Shown one piece after another: positions 7,486 through 15,756 of a stretch of DNA of 64,000 nt. Each line of letters opens with the position of its first letter. Within the stretch, counting starts at the first letter, position 1. A model generated the notes under the pieces. It saw nothing but the letters and a program-made list of their open reading frames with translations. It did not search any database and was not told where the DNA came from. This stretch comes from Kordiimonas lipolytica. Lineage in GTDB: Bacteria; Pseudomonadota; Alphaproteobacteria; Sphingomonadales; Kordiimonadaceae. Both the position numbers and the translations under genes were made by a program. Location: the NCBI RefSeq assembly GCF_001550065.1, contig NZ_LRUB01000012.1, forward strand, positions 1 to 64,000, in the 5' to 3' direction.

Positions 7486-7935
7486 CGTTCGTCTCACTAC
7501 AAACCGGCTAAAACCCTTTTCCCTGCCCGGCCAGCCGGCGCTTGGCACACAGGGCGGGAACGACGAATCCGTCATTCCGCTGATCCATTGGCGGCGGAAC
7601 ATAATGATGAGCCCCCCACCTGTCAATAGCTTAGACTCGGGAAATGCAGGCTTTTTGCGCATTCCGCCAGATAAACCGGCACAAAAAATAGAGGCGCCCC
7701 CCATGCCCGGTGGGACGCCTCCAAATTTTCCCTAATAGATATCAGGGATAGTCCGCTCACGCCTGTGCGTCAGTAAAGGGATAATACCAAAACGGGATCA
7801 TCTTGTCATTGAAATTAAAAGGCAGCAGCCCTGCCCTTCCTGCCACACCGCAGGAATCGCCATTGACCGCCCCCCATTCACCCTGTAGGCAATCCACTGA
7901 AGGGCATTCCAAAGAAGAATAAGGGAGCATCCCCC
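7486..7935. other. 450-bp gap without a gene
   Basis: This region contains the upstream DNA of rpmJ and of the M14 peptidase gene. The only structure seen is a terminator-like hairpin on the minus strand (7682-7721). No convincing small gene, tRNA or known riboswitch pattern was recognised. Confidence 0.5.
7682..7721 (-). terminator. terminator-like hairpin without an obvious upstream gene
   Basis: GAGGCG-C-CCC pairs with GGG-A-CGCCTC, and on the minus strand the stem is followed by TATTTTTTG. It would stop minus-strand transcription heading towards rpmJ, but no minus-strand gene is visible between 7722 and the M14 peptidase gene. Confidence 0.5.
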
Positions 7936-9060
7936 ATGTTGATTTCCAGCCAGTTTGATAGCGGCAATATCGAGGTCGTCAAAGCCGATGATGCCTCGGA
8001 CATCCGCCTCAACATCCGCAAGGACAACCAGTCTGATTTTTACCAGTGGTTCCACTTCCGCGTATCCGGCGTGGAAGATACACCCTGCAAATTCACCATC
8101 GAGAACGCTGGCGGCGCGGCTTATGTCGATGGCTGGAAGGACTATAAAGTCTGTGCATCCTATGACCGCGAAAGCTGGTTCCGCATCGATACCATGTTTG
8201 ATGGCGAAACGCTGACGTGGGCCTTCACGCCAGACCAGGACTTCGTCTATTTCGCCTATTTCGCGCCCTACTCCATGGAGCGCCACGCAGACCTGATCTC
8301 GGAAGCCGCCCAGTCACCGCTGGTGCGCACCAGCGTGCTCGGCCACACGCTTGACGGCCAGGACATGGACCTGATCGAGCTTGGCTACGGCCCAGAAGGC
8401 CGCAAGAAGATTTGGCTGCAGGCCCGCCAGCACCCGGGCGAAAGCATGGCCGAATGGTGGATGGAAGGTGCGCTTGATTATTTGCTGGATATGGACAACC
8501 CGGTTGCCCGGAAGCTGCTGGACAAGGCGCATTTCTATATCGTGCCGAACATGAACCCGGATGGGTCTGTACGTGGGCACCTGCGCACCAATGCCGCCGG
8601 CGCCAACCTGAACCGCGAATGGAACATCGCCACAATGGACAGGAGCCCCGAAGTTTACCTGGTGCGCGAGAAGATGGCTGAGGTCGGCTGTGACTTCCAT
8701 ATGGACGTGCACGGTGACGAAGGCCTGCCTTACAATTTCATCGCCGGATTTGAAGGCATTCCAAGCCTGAAGAAAAAGCAAACGGAACTGATTGAGAAAT
8801 ATCAGAATATCCTTGAGAAGCTGTCGCCGGACTTCCAGCAGGAACACGGCTATGACGAGGATGAGCCAGGCAAGGCCGACCTGTCCATGTGCACCAACTA
8901 TGTGGCGGAAACCCATGGCTGCCTGGCCATGACGCTTGAGATGCCGTTCAAGGACAATGCAGATATGCCAGACCCTGACTATGGCTGGTCGCCGGAGCGC
9001 TGCCGCCACCTGGCGCGCGCCTGCATGGACACGCTGCACCGCATGATCGACGATTTGTAA
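7936..9060 (+). CDS. M14-family cytosolic carboxypeptidase
   Basis: This 374-residue zinc peptidase has a typical N-terminal beta domain (1-125) and an M14 catalytic domain. The zinc ligands are H166 and E169 (RQHPGES) and H259 (DVHGDEG). Substrate-binding parts are NPDG at 207-210 and NLNREW at 224-229, and the catalytic Glu335 lies in MTLEMPF. This architecture is that of the cytosolic carboxypeptidase-like branch (M14D/CCP-related). There is no signal peptide, so it acts in the cytoplasm. AGGGAG is found about ten bases before the ATG. Bacterial members probably trim peptides; the natural substrate is not known. A strong terminator follows. Confidence 0.92.
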   Translation: MLISSQFDSGNIEVVKADDASDIRLNIRKDNQSDFYQWFHFRVSGVEDTPCKFTIENAGGAAYVDGWKDYKVCASYDRESWFRIDTMFDGETLTWAFTPDQDFVYFAYFAPYSMERHADLISEAAQSPLVRTSVLGHTLDGQDMDLIELGYGPEGRKKIWLQARQHPGESMAEWWMEGALDYLLDMDNPVARKLLDKAHFYIVPNMNPDGSVRGHLRTNAAGANLNREWNIATMDRSPEVYLVREKMAEVGCDFHMDVHGDEGLPYNFIAGFEGIPSLKKKQTELIEKYQNILEKLSPDFQQEHGYDEDEPGKADLSMCTNYVAETHGCLAMTLEMPFKDNADMPDPDYGWSPERCRHLARACMDTLHRMIDDL

Positions 9061-9085
9061 TCGCAGCTCAGTTACCTACATTATG

Positions 9086-9114
9086 AAGGGCGGGGATCAT
9101 CCCGCCCTTTTTCT
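9086..9114 (+). terminator. intrinsic terminator after the carboxypeptidase gene
   Basis: AAGGGCGGG and CCCGCCCTT form a nine-base-pair perfect stem around GATCAT, followed by TTTTTCTTT on the plus strand. It separates the peptidase from the cupin gene. Confidence 0.9.
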
Positions 9115-9131
9115 TTCCGGGGGACGAGATC

Positions 9132-9626
9132 ATGACCAAGAAAATTGATGTAGCCAAGCTGCCGGAACTGATTGGTACGCTCTATCCGCCGCCATATGAC
9201 GGACCTGTGCGGGCACGGGCAAAGAAGAAGCTGGGCGACGCCGCAGGTCTGACGCAATTTGGCGTGAACTTGATGCGACTTGCGCCTGGCGTCTGGTCAG
9301 CCCAGCGCCACTGGCACAGCCGCGAAGATGAGTTCATCTATGTACTTGAAGGCGAAGTGACGCTGATTACAGATGCGGGTGAGGAGCTTTTATGCGCTGG
9401 CGACGCCGCTGGTTTCAAGGCGGGTGACCGCGACGGCCACCATCTGGTGAACAAGTCAGATAGCGATGCGCTGGTCCTTGAAGTGGGCACACGCACGAAC
9501 GATGATATCTGCCACTATCCAGAAGCGGACCTTGTGGCCATCAGCAAGGGCGAAAGCTTCAGCTACACCCGCAAGGACGGCACGGAATATACGAACATCC
9601 GTCGCCGCACACCTGAGGACGATTAA
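9132..9626 (+). CDS. cupin-domain protein
   Basis: This 164-residue single-domain cupin has the metal-site motif 1 as RHWHSREDEFIYVLEGE (H60, H62 and a glutamate), and the second motif is around GDRDGHHLVN at 98-107. The family includes dioxygenases, isomerases and sugar-binding regulators, and nothing here fixes the reaction. The start ATG follows a GGGGGA ribosome site. It is a lone gene between two hairpins. Confidence 0.85.
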   Translation: MTKKIDVAKLPELIGTLYPPPYDGPVRARAKKKLGDAAGLTQFGVNLMRLAPGVWSAQRHWHSREDEFIYVLEGEVTLITDAGEELLCAGDAAGFKAGDRDGHHLVNKSDSDALVLEVGTRTNDDICHYPEADLVAISKGESFSYTRKDGTEYTNIRRRTPEDD

Positions 9627-9643
9627 ACCACATACCGATAAAA

Positions 9644-9671
9644 AAAGGCCCCACCGTGCGGCAGGGCCTTT
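9644..9671 (-). terminator. intrinsic terminator between convergent cupin and VCBS genes
   Basis: AAAGGCCC and GGGCCTTT form a perfect stem. On the minus strand it is followed by seven T, so it mainly ends the VCBS-protein transcript. The plus-strand T tract is short. Confidence 0.8.
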
Positions 9672-9689
9672 CCCGGGAAAGCCGACTGT

Positions 9690-11285
9690 TTATTCGAACA
9701 GGTCGGTTGAATATTGGTAAGTCTCGTCCGCCTTGGCACCCAGGATCGCCAGTGTCAGGCCGTCCGGTACGTCGCCGCCCTGGGCGTAGTCGATATCCTC
9801 ATCGCCATCGAGCAGGAACAGCTGGCCCTCGCCCGGCCCGAGGTCGCGGTTATGGTTGTTACCGGCCTTGATGGACACGGCCAGAAGCTCATAGTCGTCA
9901 TAGCCGTAGTTTTCCATGAAGCTTCCAAGGTCGACATTGTCGAGATCGGTTTCACCCGACCAGCCGTCGATCTTCACTTTGAGGACGTCGCCGGTGCCAT
10001 CATCCAGATAGAGCACCACGTTGGAGATATCATGGTCAGCCGTGCCTTTCTTGTTAGAGAAGGTTCCGAAGTGATCAGCGTCATCTTCCGGGCCTGTGTC
10101 ACCACCACCGATGCCTTCGATGGTCAGCGTAACGGTTGCCGTATCAAACCCGCCATGGCCGTCAGACACCTGATAGGTGAAGCTGTCGGACGCGGTTTCG
10201 CCGTCATTCAGGCTATCGAACGCGCCGTTCGGGTCGTAGCTGTAGGTACCGTCCGCATTCAGCGTCAGGAGCGCGCCGGAGTCCAAGAGGACTTGCTGGC
10301 CCACCGCTGCGCTGTCGCCGTTCACCGCAGACACTGTAAGCACGTCTGAGAGGTCAGGGTCGCTGTCGTTCGCGAGCACATTGCCGCTGGTGACGGTGGC
10401 TTCGTCGGTCGCGCCCGCATCATCCAGCGCATCAGGGGTGTCGTTCACGCCCGTGACGGTCACGGTCAGCGTTGCACTGTCTGACCCACCATTGCCGTCA
10501 CTCACGCCATAGGTCACATCAGCCGTGAAGGTCTCACCTTCGGCCATCCAGTCGGCATCAGTGGCGTCTACGCTATAGCTGCCGTCCGCGTTTACGGTCA
10601 CGGTTACGCCCGGCGCAAGCTCAATCGGCGTGCCCACGGTGCCAGCGTCGCCGTTCACGTCAGTAACCGTCAGGCCATCAGGAATGCCGTTGCCGTCAGC
10701 GTCGCCCGCGTCCTTGTCCACGTCGTTGGCGAACACATTGCCGGAAGCGGTTTCGTCCTCAAGCACGTCAGCCGCGTCATCGATGGCGTCAACCGGATAC
10801 GGCGCGTCGCCATAGAGCTTGTCAGAGTCCTCGCGGCCACCGTCAGCGGAAGAAACAGACGTCTGGCGCACGGCCATATGCTCAAGCGCGATGTCGTCTA
10901 TGGTCAACGGCCGGTCTGCCGACAGCACGAAGCTCACGGTCTGATAATCGTCTGTGCTCATGCCCGGCGTGCCGAACTCCACACCCACTTCATAGGGGCT
11001 GTCCGGAACGCCGCTTGTGGTCACACCGCCGCCCAGGTTCGACACACTGCCGTTCTGAACGATCTGCGTGATCTCGCTTCCTGCGAAATTGAGGCTGCCA
11101 AGCAAGCTGTCGTCAGCCACATCGAAAAACAGACCTCGGATGTCGGCAATCTGGCCGTCTGTGTCCTGATCGTTCGACAAGGTGAACAGCAGTGTGCCAT
11201 CGCCCTGCTCGACAATTGTGATGGTGATCGGCGCCATGCCGTCATCACCGGTTTGGGTATCAAGAATAAAAGTCAGTGTACGCAT
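9690..11285 (-). CDS. VCBS/cadherin-like repeat surface protein
   Basis: This is a 531-residue, very acidic protein. An N-terminal domain (1-170) opens with a long beta-strand-rich stretch and is followed by two tandem VCBS/cadherin-like repeats. Each repeat begins with AxDDAxxxxE and VxANDxDxD-type calcium sites, contains NADGSYS or NADGTYS, and ends with VSDGxGGxDxATxTxTxxG. A C-terminal domain of about 140 residues carries many Asp/Gly turns (LLDGDEDIDY). No N-terminal signal peptide is present, so type I secretion is plausible but its transporter is not nearby. The ATG at 11285 has GGAG eight bases upstream, and an earlier start would add only ten basic residues. The role is probably adhesion or matrix. 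Confidence 0.8.
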   Translation of the reverse strand: MRTLTFILDTQTGDDGMAPITITIVEQGDGTLLFTLSNDQDTDGQIADIRGLFFDVADDSLLGSLNFAGSEITQIVQNGSVSNLGGGVTTSGVPDSPYEVGVEFGTPGMSTDDYQTVSFVLSADRPLTIDDIALEHMAVRQTSVSSADGGREDSDKLYGDAPYPVDAIDDAADVLEDETASGNVFANDVDKDAGDADGNGIPDGLTVTDVNGDAGTVGTPIELAPGVTVTVNADGSYSVDATDADWMAEGETFTADVTYGVSDGNGGSDSATLTVTVTGVNDTPDALDDAGATDEATVTSGNVLANDSDPDLSDVLTVSAVNGDSAAVGQQVLLDSGALLTLNADGTYSYDPNGAFDSLNDGETASDSFTYQVSDGHGGFDTATVTLTIEGIGGGDTGPEDDADHFGTFSNKKGTADHDISNVVLYLDDGTGDVLKVKIDGWSGETDLDNVDLGSFMENYGYDDYELLAVSIKAGNNHNRDLGPGEGQLFLLDGDEDIDYAQGGDVPDGLTLAILGAKADETYQYSTDLFE

Positions 11286-11412
11286 TGTGCATCTCCAAAT
11301 GATCCTGCGTGCCATCCAGAGGTGCCTGTTTCTGCAGTCGTTGTTGGTGCCTGGTCACGATGCGGGAAAAGTTCCGATGGCTTTCACACCACCATCCGCA
11401 TCAAGCGTGCCA

Positions 11413-11432
11413 ATAGATAAAATTTTATCTAT
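11413..11432. promoter_or_regulatory. 20-bp perfect AT-rich palindrome upstream of the VCBS gene
   Basis: ATAGATAAAA and TTTTATCTAT form an uninterrupted palindrome about 130 bases upstream of the VCBS-protein start, between it and the end of apt. It stands out in GC-rich surroundings and looks like a binding site for a dimeric regulator. Which protein binds is unknown. Confidence 0.45.
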
Positions 11433-11453
11433 CTGACTGATTCCGTAACGGAA

Positions 11454-11477
11454 AGGGCCCAGCACATGGCCGGGCCT
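11454..11477 (-). terminator. weak terminator-like hairpin after apt
   Basis: AGGCCC and GGGCCCT pair around a loop, and a short CTTTCC follows on the minus strand. It lies about 80 bases past the apt stop. The poor T tract makes this a weak call. Confidence 0.4.
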
Positions 11478-11556
11478 GAAATGGGTTCAAACCAAATTCA
11501 TCTTTTTTTGCGACAAACAAATCGCAAATTGCGCCACCATGTTGTTGCTTTTTGCG

Positions 11557-12087
11557 TCACTCGCCTTCGAAGGACACCAGGCTGACGACCTTGTCACACC
11601 GGGATCTGAGCTTTTCAGCACCGCCCAGGGCCGGCAGGTCAACCACAAACCCGGCACCCACCACATCGCCACCCAGATGGTCGATCAGGTTCATGGCGGC
11701 ATCTGCTGTGCCGCCTGTGGCGATCAGGTCATCTATCAGCAACACCCTGTCACCCGCGCCGAAAGCGTCCAGGTGCATCTCAAGCGTGGCTTCGCCATAC
11801 TCAAGCTGATAGCTTTCCTCAATCGTCTGGTGCGGTAGCTTGCCGGCCTTGCGGATCGGCACGAAGCCGGCACCCAGCCTGCATGCAAGCGCACCACCAA
11901 GCACGAAACCGCGTGCTTCAACACCCGCCACAACCTGCACCCGGTCATTCCTGAAATGGCCGAACAATAGGTCAATTGTGTGCTTGAGCGCTGCTGGATT
12001 ACCAAAGAGTGTGGTGATATCCCGAAACATGATCCCTTCGGATGGGAAATCCGGAATGGTCCGGATATAGGACTTCAAGTCCTTCAT
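11557..12087 (-). CDS. apt: adenine phosphoribosyltransferase
   Basis: This 176-residue purine-salvage enzyme makes AMP from adenine and PRPP. The PRPP loop VLLIDDLIATGGTA is at 115-128, GVEARGFVLG at 55-64 and PIRKAGKLP at 77-85, all as in bacterial APRT. Length is normal. It lies 22 bases downstream of the aquaporin-type gene and may share its transcript, although the functions are unrelated. Confidence 0.97.
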   Translation of the reverse strand: MKDLKSYIRTIPDFPSEGIMFRDITTLFGNPAALKHTIDLLFGHFRNDRVQVVAGVEARGFVLGGALACRLGAGFVPIRKAGKLPHQTIEESYQLEYGEATLEMHLDAFGAGDRVLLIDDLIATGGTADAAMNLIDHLGGDVVGAGFVVDLPALGGAEKLRSRCDKVVSLVSFEGE

Positions 12088-12109
12088 AGGAGCCTCGTAT
12101 CAAAGTGGA

Positions 12110-12775
12110 TTAGGCGCCCACTTTATTCGGTTCCAGCACCTTGAACAAGAAAAGAGCGATGAAGGCACCAACAATCTGCGCCGCGATGAAACCGAGCACG
12201 TCTGTGGGCGCTATGCCGGAAAACGTGTTGGTGAAAGACCGTGCGATTGTCACGGCCGGGTTCGCAAAACTGGTGGATGCAGTAAACCAGTAGCCAGCGG
12301 TGATATAAAGGCCAACGGCATAAGGCACGATTTCAGGCCGGTAGCGCACCGTGCCCAGGATAGCCGCCAGAAGGCCAAAGGTTGCCACGCCTTCGCTGAT
12401 CCACTGCCCGGCGCCAGTGCGTGTGTTAAGCGACGTCTGCACAAGCGCCTGGTCGAACATGGCATGTGCCAGCATCACGCCAGCCACCCCGGCCACCATC
12501 TGCGTTGCGATATAGGCGGCGGCCTCTGCCCGCCCCAATTGCCCCTTGGCGAAGAAAACCAGCGTGACAGCAGGGTTGAAGTGCGCGCCGGAAAACGGCC
12601 CGAAGACCATGATCAGAACCACGAGCATGGCGCCTGTGGCCGCCGTGTTGCCCCAAAGCGCAACAGCCGTATTGCCCGCCGCCAGCGTCTCGCCCATGAT
12701 GCCTGAGCCGACAACAGTTGCGAGCAGCATCACCGTGCCGACAAATTCGGCCACCAGTTTCTGTGTCATGGTCAT
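12110..12775 (-). CDS. MIP/aquaporin-family channel, AqpS-like
   Basis: This 221-residue six-helix channel has two NPA loops, NPAVTL at 67-72 and NPAVTI at 172-177. The residue after the second NPA, normally the selectivity-filter arginine, is valine (V175). The arsenite channel AqpS of Sinorhizobium is reported to share this change, which widens the pore. The gene is 12 bases downstream of arsC, which fits the AqpS route: arsenate is reduced by ArsC and arsenite leaves through the channel. No arsR is seen. A glycerol or water role cannot be excluded, but the neighbour favours arsenic. Confidence 0.85.
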   Translation of the reverse strand: MTMTQKLVAEFVGTVMLLATVVGSGIMGETLAAGNTAVALWGNTAATGAMLVVLIMVFGPFSGAHFNPAVTLVFFAKGQLGRAEAAAYIATQMVAGVAGVMLAHAMFDQALVQTSLNTRTGAGQWISEGVATFGLLAAILGTVRYRPEIVPYAVGLYITAGYWFTASTSFANPAVTIARSFTNTFSGIAPTDVLGFIAAQIVGAFIALFLFKVLEPNKVGA

Positions 12776-12787
12776 AAATGAAGTTCC

Positions 12788-13276
12788 CTAGGCTGCACGC
12801 TCGGCAATCGCCCGCAGCGCAGCTTTCAGAGCGCCCGCGTCCATATTTTCGACATCCAGGGCCACCAGCTGTTCGATAAAGGGATCGATCATGTCATAGA
12901 CGTCTGAGAAGGCCTGAAGCTTTTCATCGTCCGTGCCTTCCACATAGGCGGGATCAGGGAATCCCCAATGCACCTGCACGGGCGCGCCCGGCCAGATGGG
13001 GCAGGTTTCCCCCGCCGCGCTGTCGCACACAGTGATCACGATATCCATCTTGGGCGCGTCCGTGCCCGCGAATTCGTCCCAGCTTTTGGAGCGGAAACCA
13101 CTGGTGTCATACCCTTTGGCCGACAACAGCTTGATGGCAAACGGGTTTACCTTGCCTGTTGGCTTGCTGCCTGCGCTGAAAGCCTGGAAACGCCCCTTCC
13201 CGCGCCTGCCTATGATTGCTTCACTCAGCACAGACCGCGCGGAATTGCCGGTACACAGAACCAGAACATTCACCAT
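12788..13276 (-). CDS. arsC: arsenate reductase, thioredoxin-type (LMW phosphatase fold)
   Basis: This 162-residue protein has the CX5R loop CTGNSARS (C8 to R14), the redox cysteines C84 (VCDSAAGE) and C92 (TCPIWPG), and the FPDP general-acid loop (D108). This is the set found in thioredoxin-linked ArsC. The ATG at 13276 lies after a GAGGG ribosome site, and the upstream open frame has no similarity to the family. It leads a short operon with the AqpS-like channel. The 194 bases upstream, shared with the divergent DedA gene, contain no arsR. Confidence 0.92.
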   Translation of the reverse strand: MVNVLVLCTGNSARSVLSEAIIGRRGKGRFQAFSAGSKPTGKVNPFAIKLLSAKGYDTSGFRSKSWDEFAGTDAPKMDIVITVCDSAAGETCPIWPGAPVQVHWGFPDPAYVEGTDDEKLQAFSDVYDMIDPFIEQLVALDVENMDAGALKAALRAIAERAA

Positions 13277-13470
13277 CACCAAACCCTCAAGCCATTTAAC
13301 GATTGCGTCATGGGCGCGTGTAAGGGCTTCCCGCCCGCACGCAACGCGCCTATTTTCGGCTGATACACTATGCTGGATGGCATTTTGATGACAATGATGA
13401 AATACGCGCCATCGCAATCCGGCTTGACAGCCTGCACCCATCGACTGACTAATCCAAGTAAGGGGAAACC

Positions 13471-14094
13471 ATGACAATCACGCCTGACACACTTTTGGCC
13501 TTGGCGGAGGAGCTGGCAAACCAGCCCCTGTTGCTCGCCTGTGTGCTGGCGCTCGCCACCCTTGTCACCGAAGACGGCACGTTGATTGCCGGCAGCCTGA
13601 TGGTTGGCGCAGGCATGGCCACCGCCCCGTTTGTCATTGCCGCTGTTGCCTTCGGCATTGCTGCAGGCGACGTGGGGCTATACGGCATCGGTGCTGCGGC
13701 ACAAAAAAGCCGGTGGCTCAGGAAACGGCTGCCGCTCAGGAAAGCGCGAGAATTCAGACGATGGCTGGAGGGCCGGAGCACGCCCGTGCTGTTCGCCTCC
13801 CGCTTCCTGCCAGGCACCCGGCTGCCCACATACCTGACCTTCGGCTTCCTGCGCATGCCGCTTTTGCATTTCACGCTGGTGATGTCTGTCGCCGCCATGG
13901 TTTGGGTGACACTGATGGTCTTCTTTGTCAGCGAGGTTCAAAAAGCAGTCGCTCATCTGGGTGGCTGGGCAGGCATTACTGCCGGCATCCTGGTGGCTGT
14001 GGGTCTGATCATGCTGTCCCACCGCCTGGTACGAAAGAGCCGCTATGGCGACCGCCTGGAAGGGCCACAATCCGGAGCAGAGAATGCAAACTGA
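13471..14094 (+). CDS. DedA/VTT-domain membrane protein
   Basis: This 207-residue integral membrane protein has about five hydrophobic segments. The DedA signature parts are an acidic TEDGTLIAG near residue 33 and SRFLPGTRLPTYLTFG near residue 110, with the arginine and PG required in the re-entrant loop. DedA proteins help recycle polyprenyl-phosphate and phospholipids across the membrane. AAGGGG precedes the ATG. A possible promoter has TTGACA at 13424-13429. The ATP-grasp gene starts 11 bases before its stop, indicating coupled translation, and a DoxX-like gene follows. Confidence 0.87.
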   Translation: MTITPDTLLALAEELANQPLLLACVLALATLVTEDGTLIAGSLMVGAGMATAPFVIAAVAFGIAAGDVGLYGIGAAAQKSRWLRKRLPLRKAREFRRWLEGRSTPVLFASRFLPGTRLPTYLTFGFLRMPLLHFTLVMSVAAMVWVTLMVFFVSEVQKAVAHLGGWAGITAGILVAVGLIMLSHRLVRKSRYGDRLEGPQSGAENAN

Positions 14095-15214
14095 ACACAG
14101 AGCCCCGCAAATCGGCAAACCACACGCAGGCATGCCGCCGCTAGACCCCAGCGCAGCCCGGACAAGCTGGTTCGAATTTGCGCCCGCGCACTTGTTTTAT
14201 ACCCCCATCGCGCTTTATTGCGGGTGGCTGTCGCTGAGGCACATGGGGCTGACCCTGCCAACCGGCAGCAACCCGGCGCTGCCCTATTCGGGCCTGGTTG
14301 GCGAAAGCAAGTTTGAGGTTCTGAACCACGCGTGGGACACCGCGCAGGACTGGATATCACCTTATGTGCGCGTCCTTCGGTGGGGCGGCGAAAATGCCGT
14401 TGCCCGCACGCTGGAAGAGGCTGAAGCGGCTTTAAGTGACGCGAGCATCACCTACCCTTTCGTCGCCAAACCGGATATCGGCATGCGCGGCGCAGGCGTG
14501 CAGCTGGTGCATTCGCCCCATGAGCTAAAGGCCTACATTGAATGTTTCCCCGCGGGCGCCAACCTGTTGTTACAGGCGCTGGTGGATATGGAAGGCGAAG
14601 CAGGCGTCTTTTATGTGCGCCATCCGGACGAGGACAAGGGCCGGATCATCAGCCTGACACTGAAGTATTTCCCACGGGTAACAGGGGACGGACAGTCAAC
14701 CCTTAGGCAGCTTATCCTGGCGGACGCGCGGGCCGGCAAACTGGCGCACCTTTATCTGGATCGTCACCGCAGCCGCCTGAATGACGTCATCCCGGAAGGC
14801 GAAAGCATCCGCCTGGCATTTGCCGGCAACCACTGCCGCGGCACCATCTTCCGGAACGGTAATGACGAGATTACAAAAGCCATGACTGACCGATTCGATG
14901 CCATCGCCCGCTCCATGGATGGATTCTTTGTCGGGCGGTTTGACGTCCGCTTCGCAGACTTTGAGGCTTTTCAGGCAGGCGAAGGGTTTCGCATCATCGA
15001 GATCAACGGCGCGGGTGGGGAGGCCACCCATATCTGGGATTCGCGCACCACGCTTCGGCAAGCCTACGCCACGCTGATGCAGCAGTTCGGGCACCTTTAT
15101 GCCATTGGCGCCAAAAACCGGCGCAACGGCCACAAGCCCACGCGCCTCAAGGATATCATCCGTGCCTGGTGGCGCGAGAAGCGCCTGACAAAACACTATC
15201 CCATCACGCATTAG
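14084..15214 (+). CDS. ATP-grasp-fold ligase-like protein
   Basis: This 376-residue protein has an ATP-grasp core. The lysine-containing strand YPFVAKPDIGMRGAG is near residue 140, an acidic RFDVRFADF follows, and the metal-binding IIEINGAGGEATH is near 300-315, resembling D-alanine-D-alanine ligase and carboxylate-amine ligase folds. The first 90 residues contain a membrane-adjacent hydrophobic part. GGAG lies eight bases before the ATG at 14084. A start at 14045 would only add 13 residues and has no site. The substrate is unknown. Coupling to a DedA lipid transporter suggests a lipid or cell-envelope ligation; this is inference. Confidence 0.75.
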   Translation: MQTEHRAPQIGKPHAGMPPLDPSAARTSWFEFAPAHLFYTPIALYCGWLSLRHMGLTLPTGSNPALPYSGLVGESKFEVLNHAWDTAQDWISPYVRVLRWGGENAVARTLEEAEAALSDASITYPFVAKPDIGMRGAGVQLVHSPHELKAYIECFPAGANLLLQALVDMEGEAGVFYVRHPDEDKGRIISLTLKYFPRVTGDGQSTLRQLILADARAGKLAHLYLDRHRSRLNDVIPEGESIRLAFAGNHCRGTIFRNGNDEITKAMTDRFDAIARSMDGFFVGRFDVRFADFEAFQAGEGFRIIEINGAGGEATHIWDSRTTLRQAYATLMQQFGHLYAIGAKNRRNGHKPTRLKDIIRAWWREKRLTKHYPITH

Positions 15215-15233
15215 GGACAATTGGGAGGGACCA

Positions 15234-15677
15234 ATGGACTTTATCAAGAAGCATATTGAATGGATTCCGGTGATCGCCATCGTCGTGATCCTGGGGGGCA
15301 GCCTGCCGTTCAAGTTCGGGGGATCGGCTGAAACGGCCCATATCTTCGATGTGGTCGGTCAGTTCCTGGGGCTGGAGTTCTTTAGAACCACGGGCGGCTA
15401 TATCATTGGCGCAGTCGAGCTCGTTGCCTGCATCCTCTTGCTGCTGCCCAAGGCGCGCGCCTTTGGTGCGCTGCTGACCGCCGGCACAATGGCTGGTGCC
15501 ATTATCTTCCACCTTTTCAGCCCACTGGGCGTGACTGTTAAATGGATGGAAAATGGCGAGATGCAGGAAGATGGCAGCCTCTTTTATATGGCATGCGTTG
15601 CCTTCATCTGTTCGCTTATCATCATGTGGCGGCGGAAAGATCAGCTTCTGGCGCTTATTGGCCAGAAGAACACCTAA
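15234..15677 (+). CDS. DoxX-like small membrane protein
   Basis: This 147-residue protein has four predicted membrane helices, the first right after the N-terminus (WIPVIAIVVILGG). The pattern, with SLPFKFGGSAETAHIF between helices 1 and 2 and VELVACILLLLPKARAFGA in helix 2, is that of the DoxX/DoxD superfamily. A GGGAGGG ribosome site precedes the ATG. It follows the ATP-grasp gene by 19 bases and is probably cotranscribed with DedA and ATP-grasp. The precise role is not known. Confidence 0.75.
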   Translation: MDFIKKHIEWIPVIAIVVILGGSLPFKFGGSAETAHIFDVVGQFLGLEFFRTTGGYIIGAVELVACILLLLPKARAFGALLTAGTMAGAIIFHLFSPLGVTVKWMENGEMQEDGSLFYMACVAFICSLIIMWRRKDQLLALIGQKNT

Positions 15678-15682
15678 GCGCA

Positions 15683-15725
15683 CAAAAACAAGGGAGGCAG
15701 GACACACCCATGTCCATACCTCCCT
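15683..15725 (-). terminator. intrinsic terminator after the first DUF2336 gene
   Basis: AGGGAGG and CCTCCCT pair, with an inner GGAC/GTCC stem, and on the minus strand TTGTTTTTGTG follows. It lies 32 bases past the minus-strand stop. Confidence 0.75.
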
Positions 15726-15756
15726 CGCGCCGCACCACGGCTTTAACCGGGTTAGA

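Noticed and set aside
7486..7704. N-terminal extension of rpmJ to 114 residues
   Set aside because: The bL36 family begins at MKIRNSLKS; the extension has no similarity and would be abnormal for a ribosomal protein.
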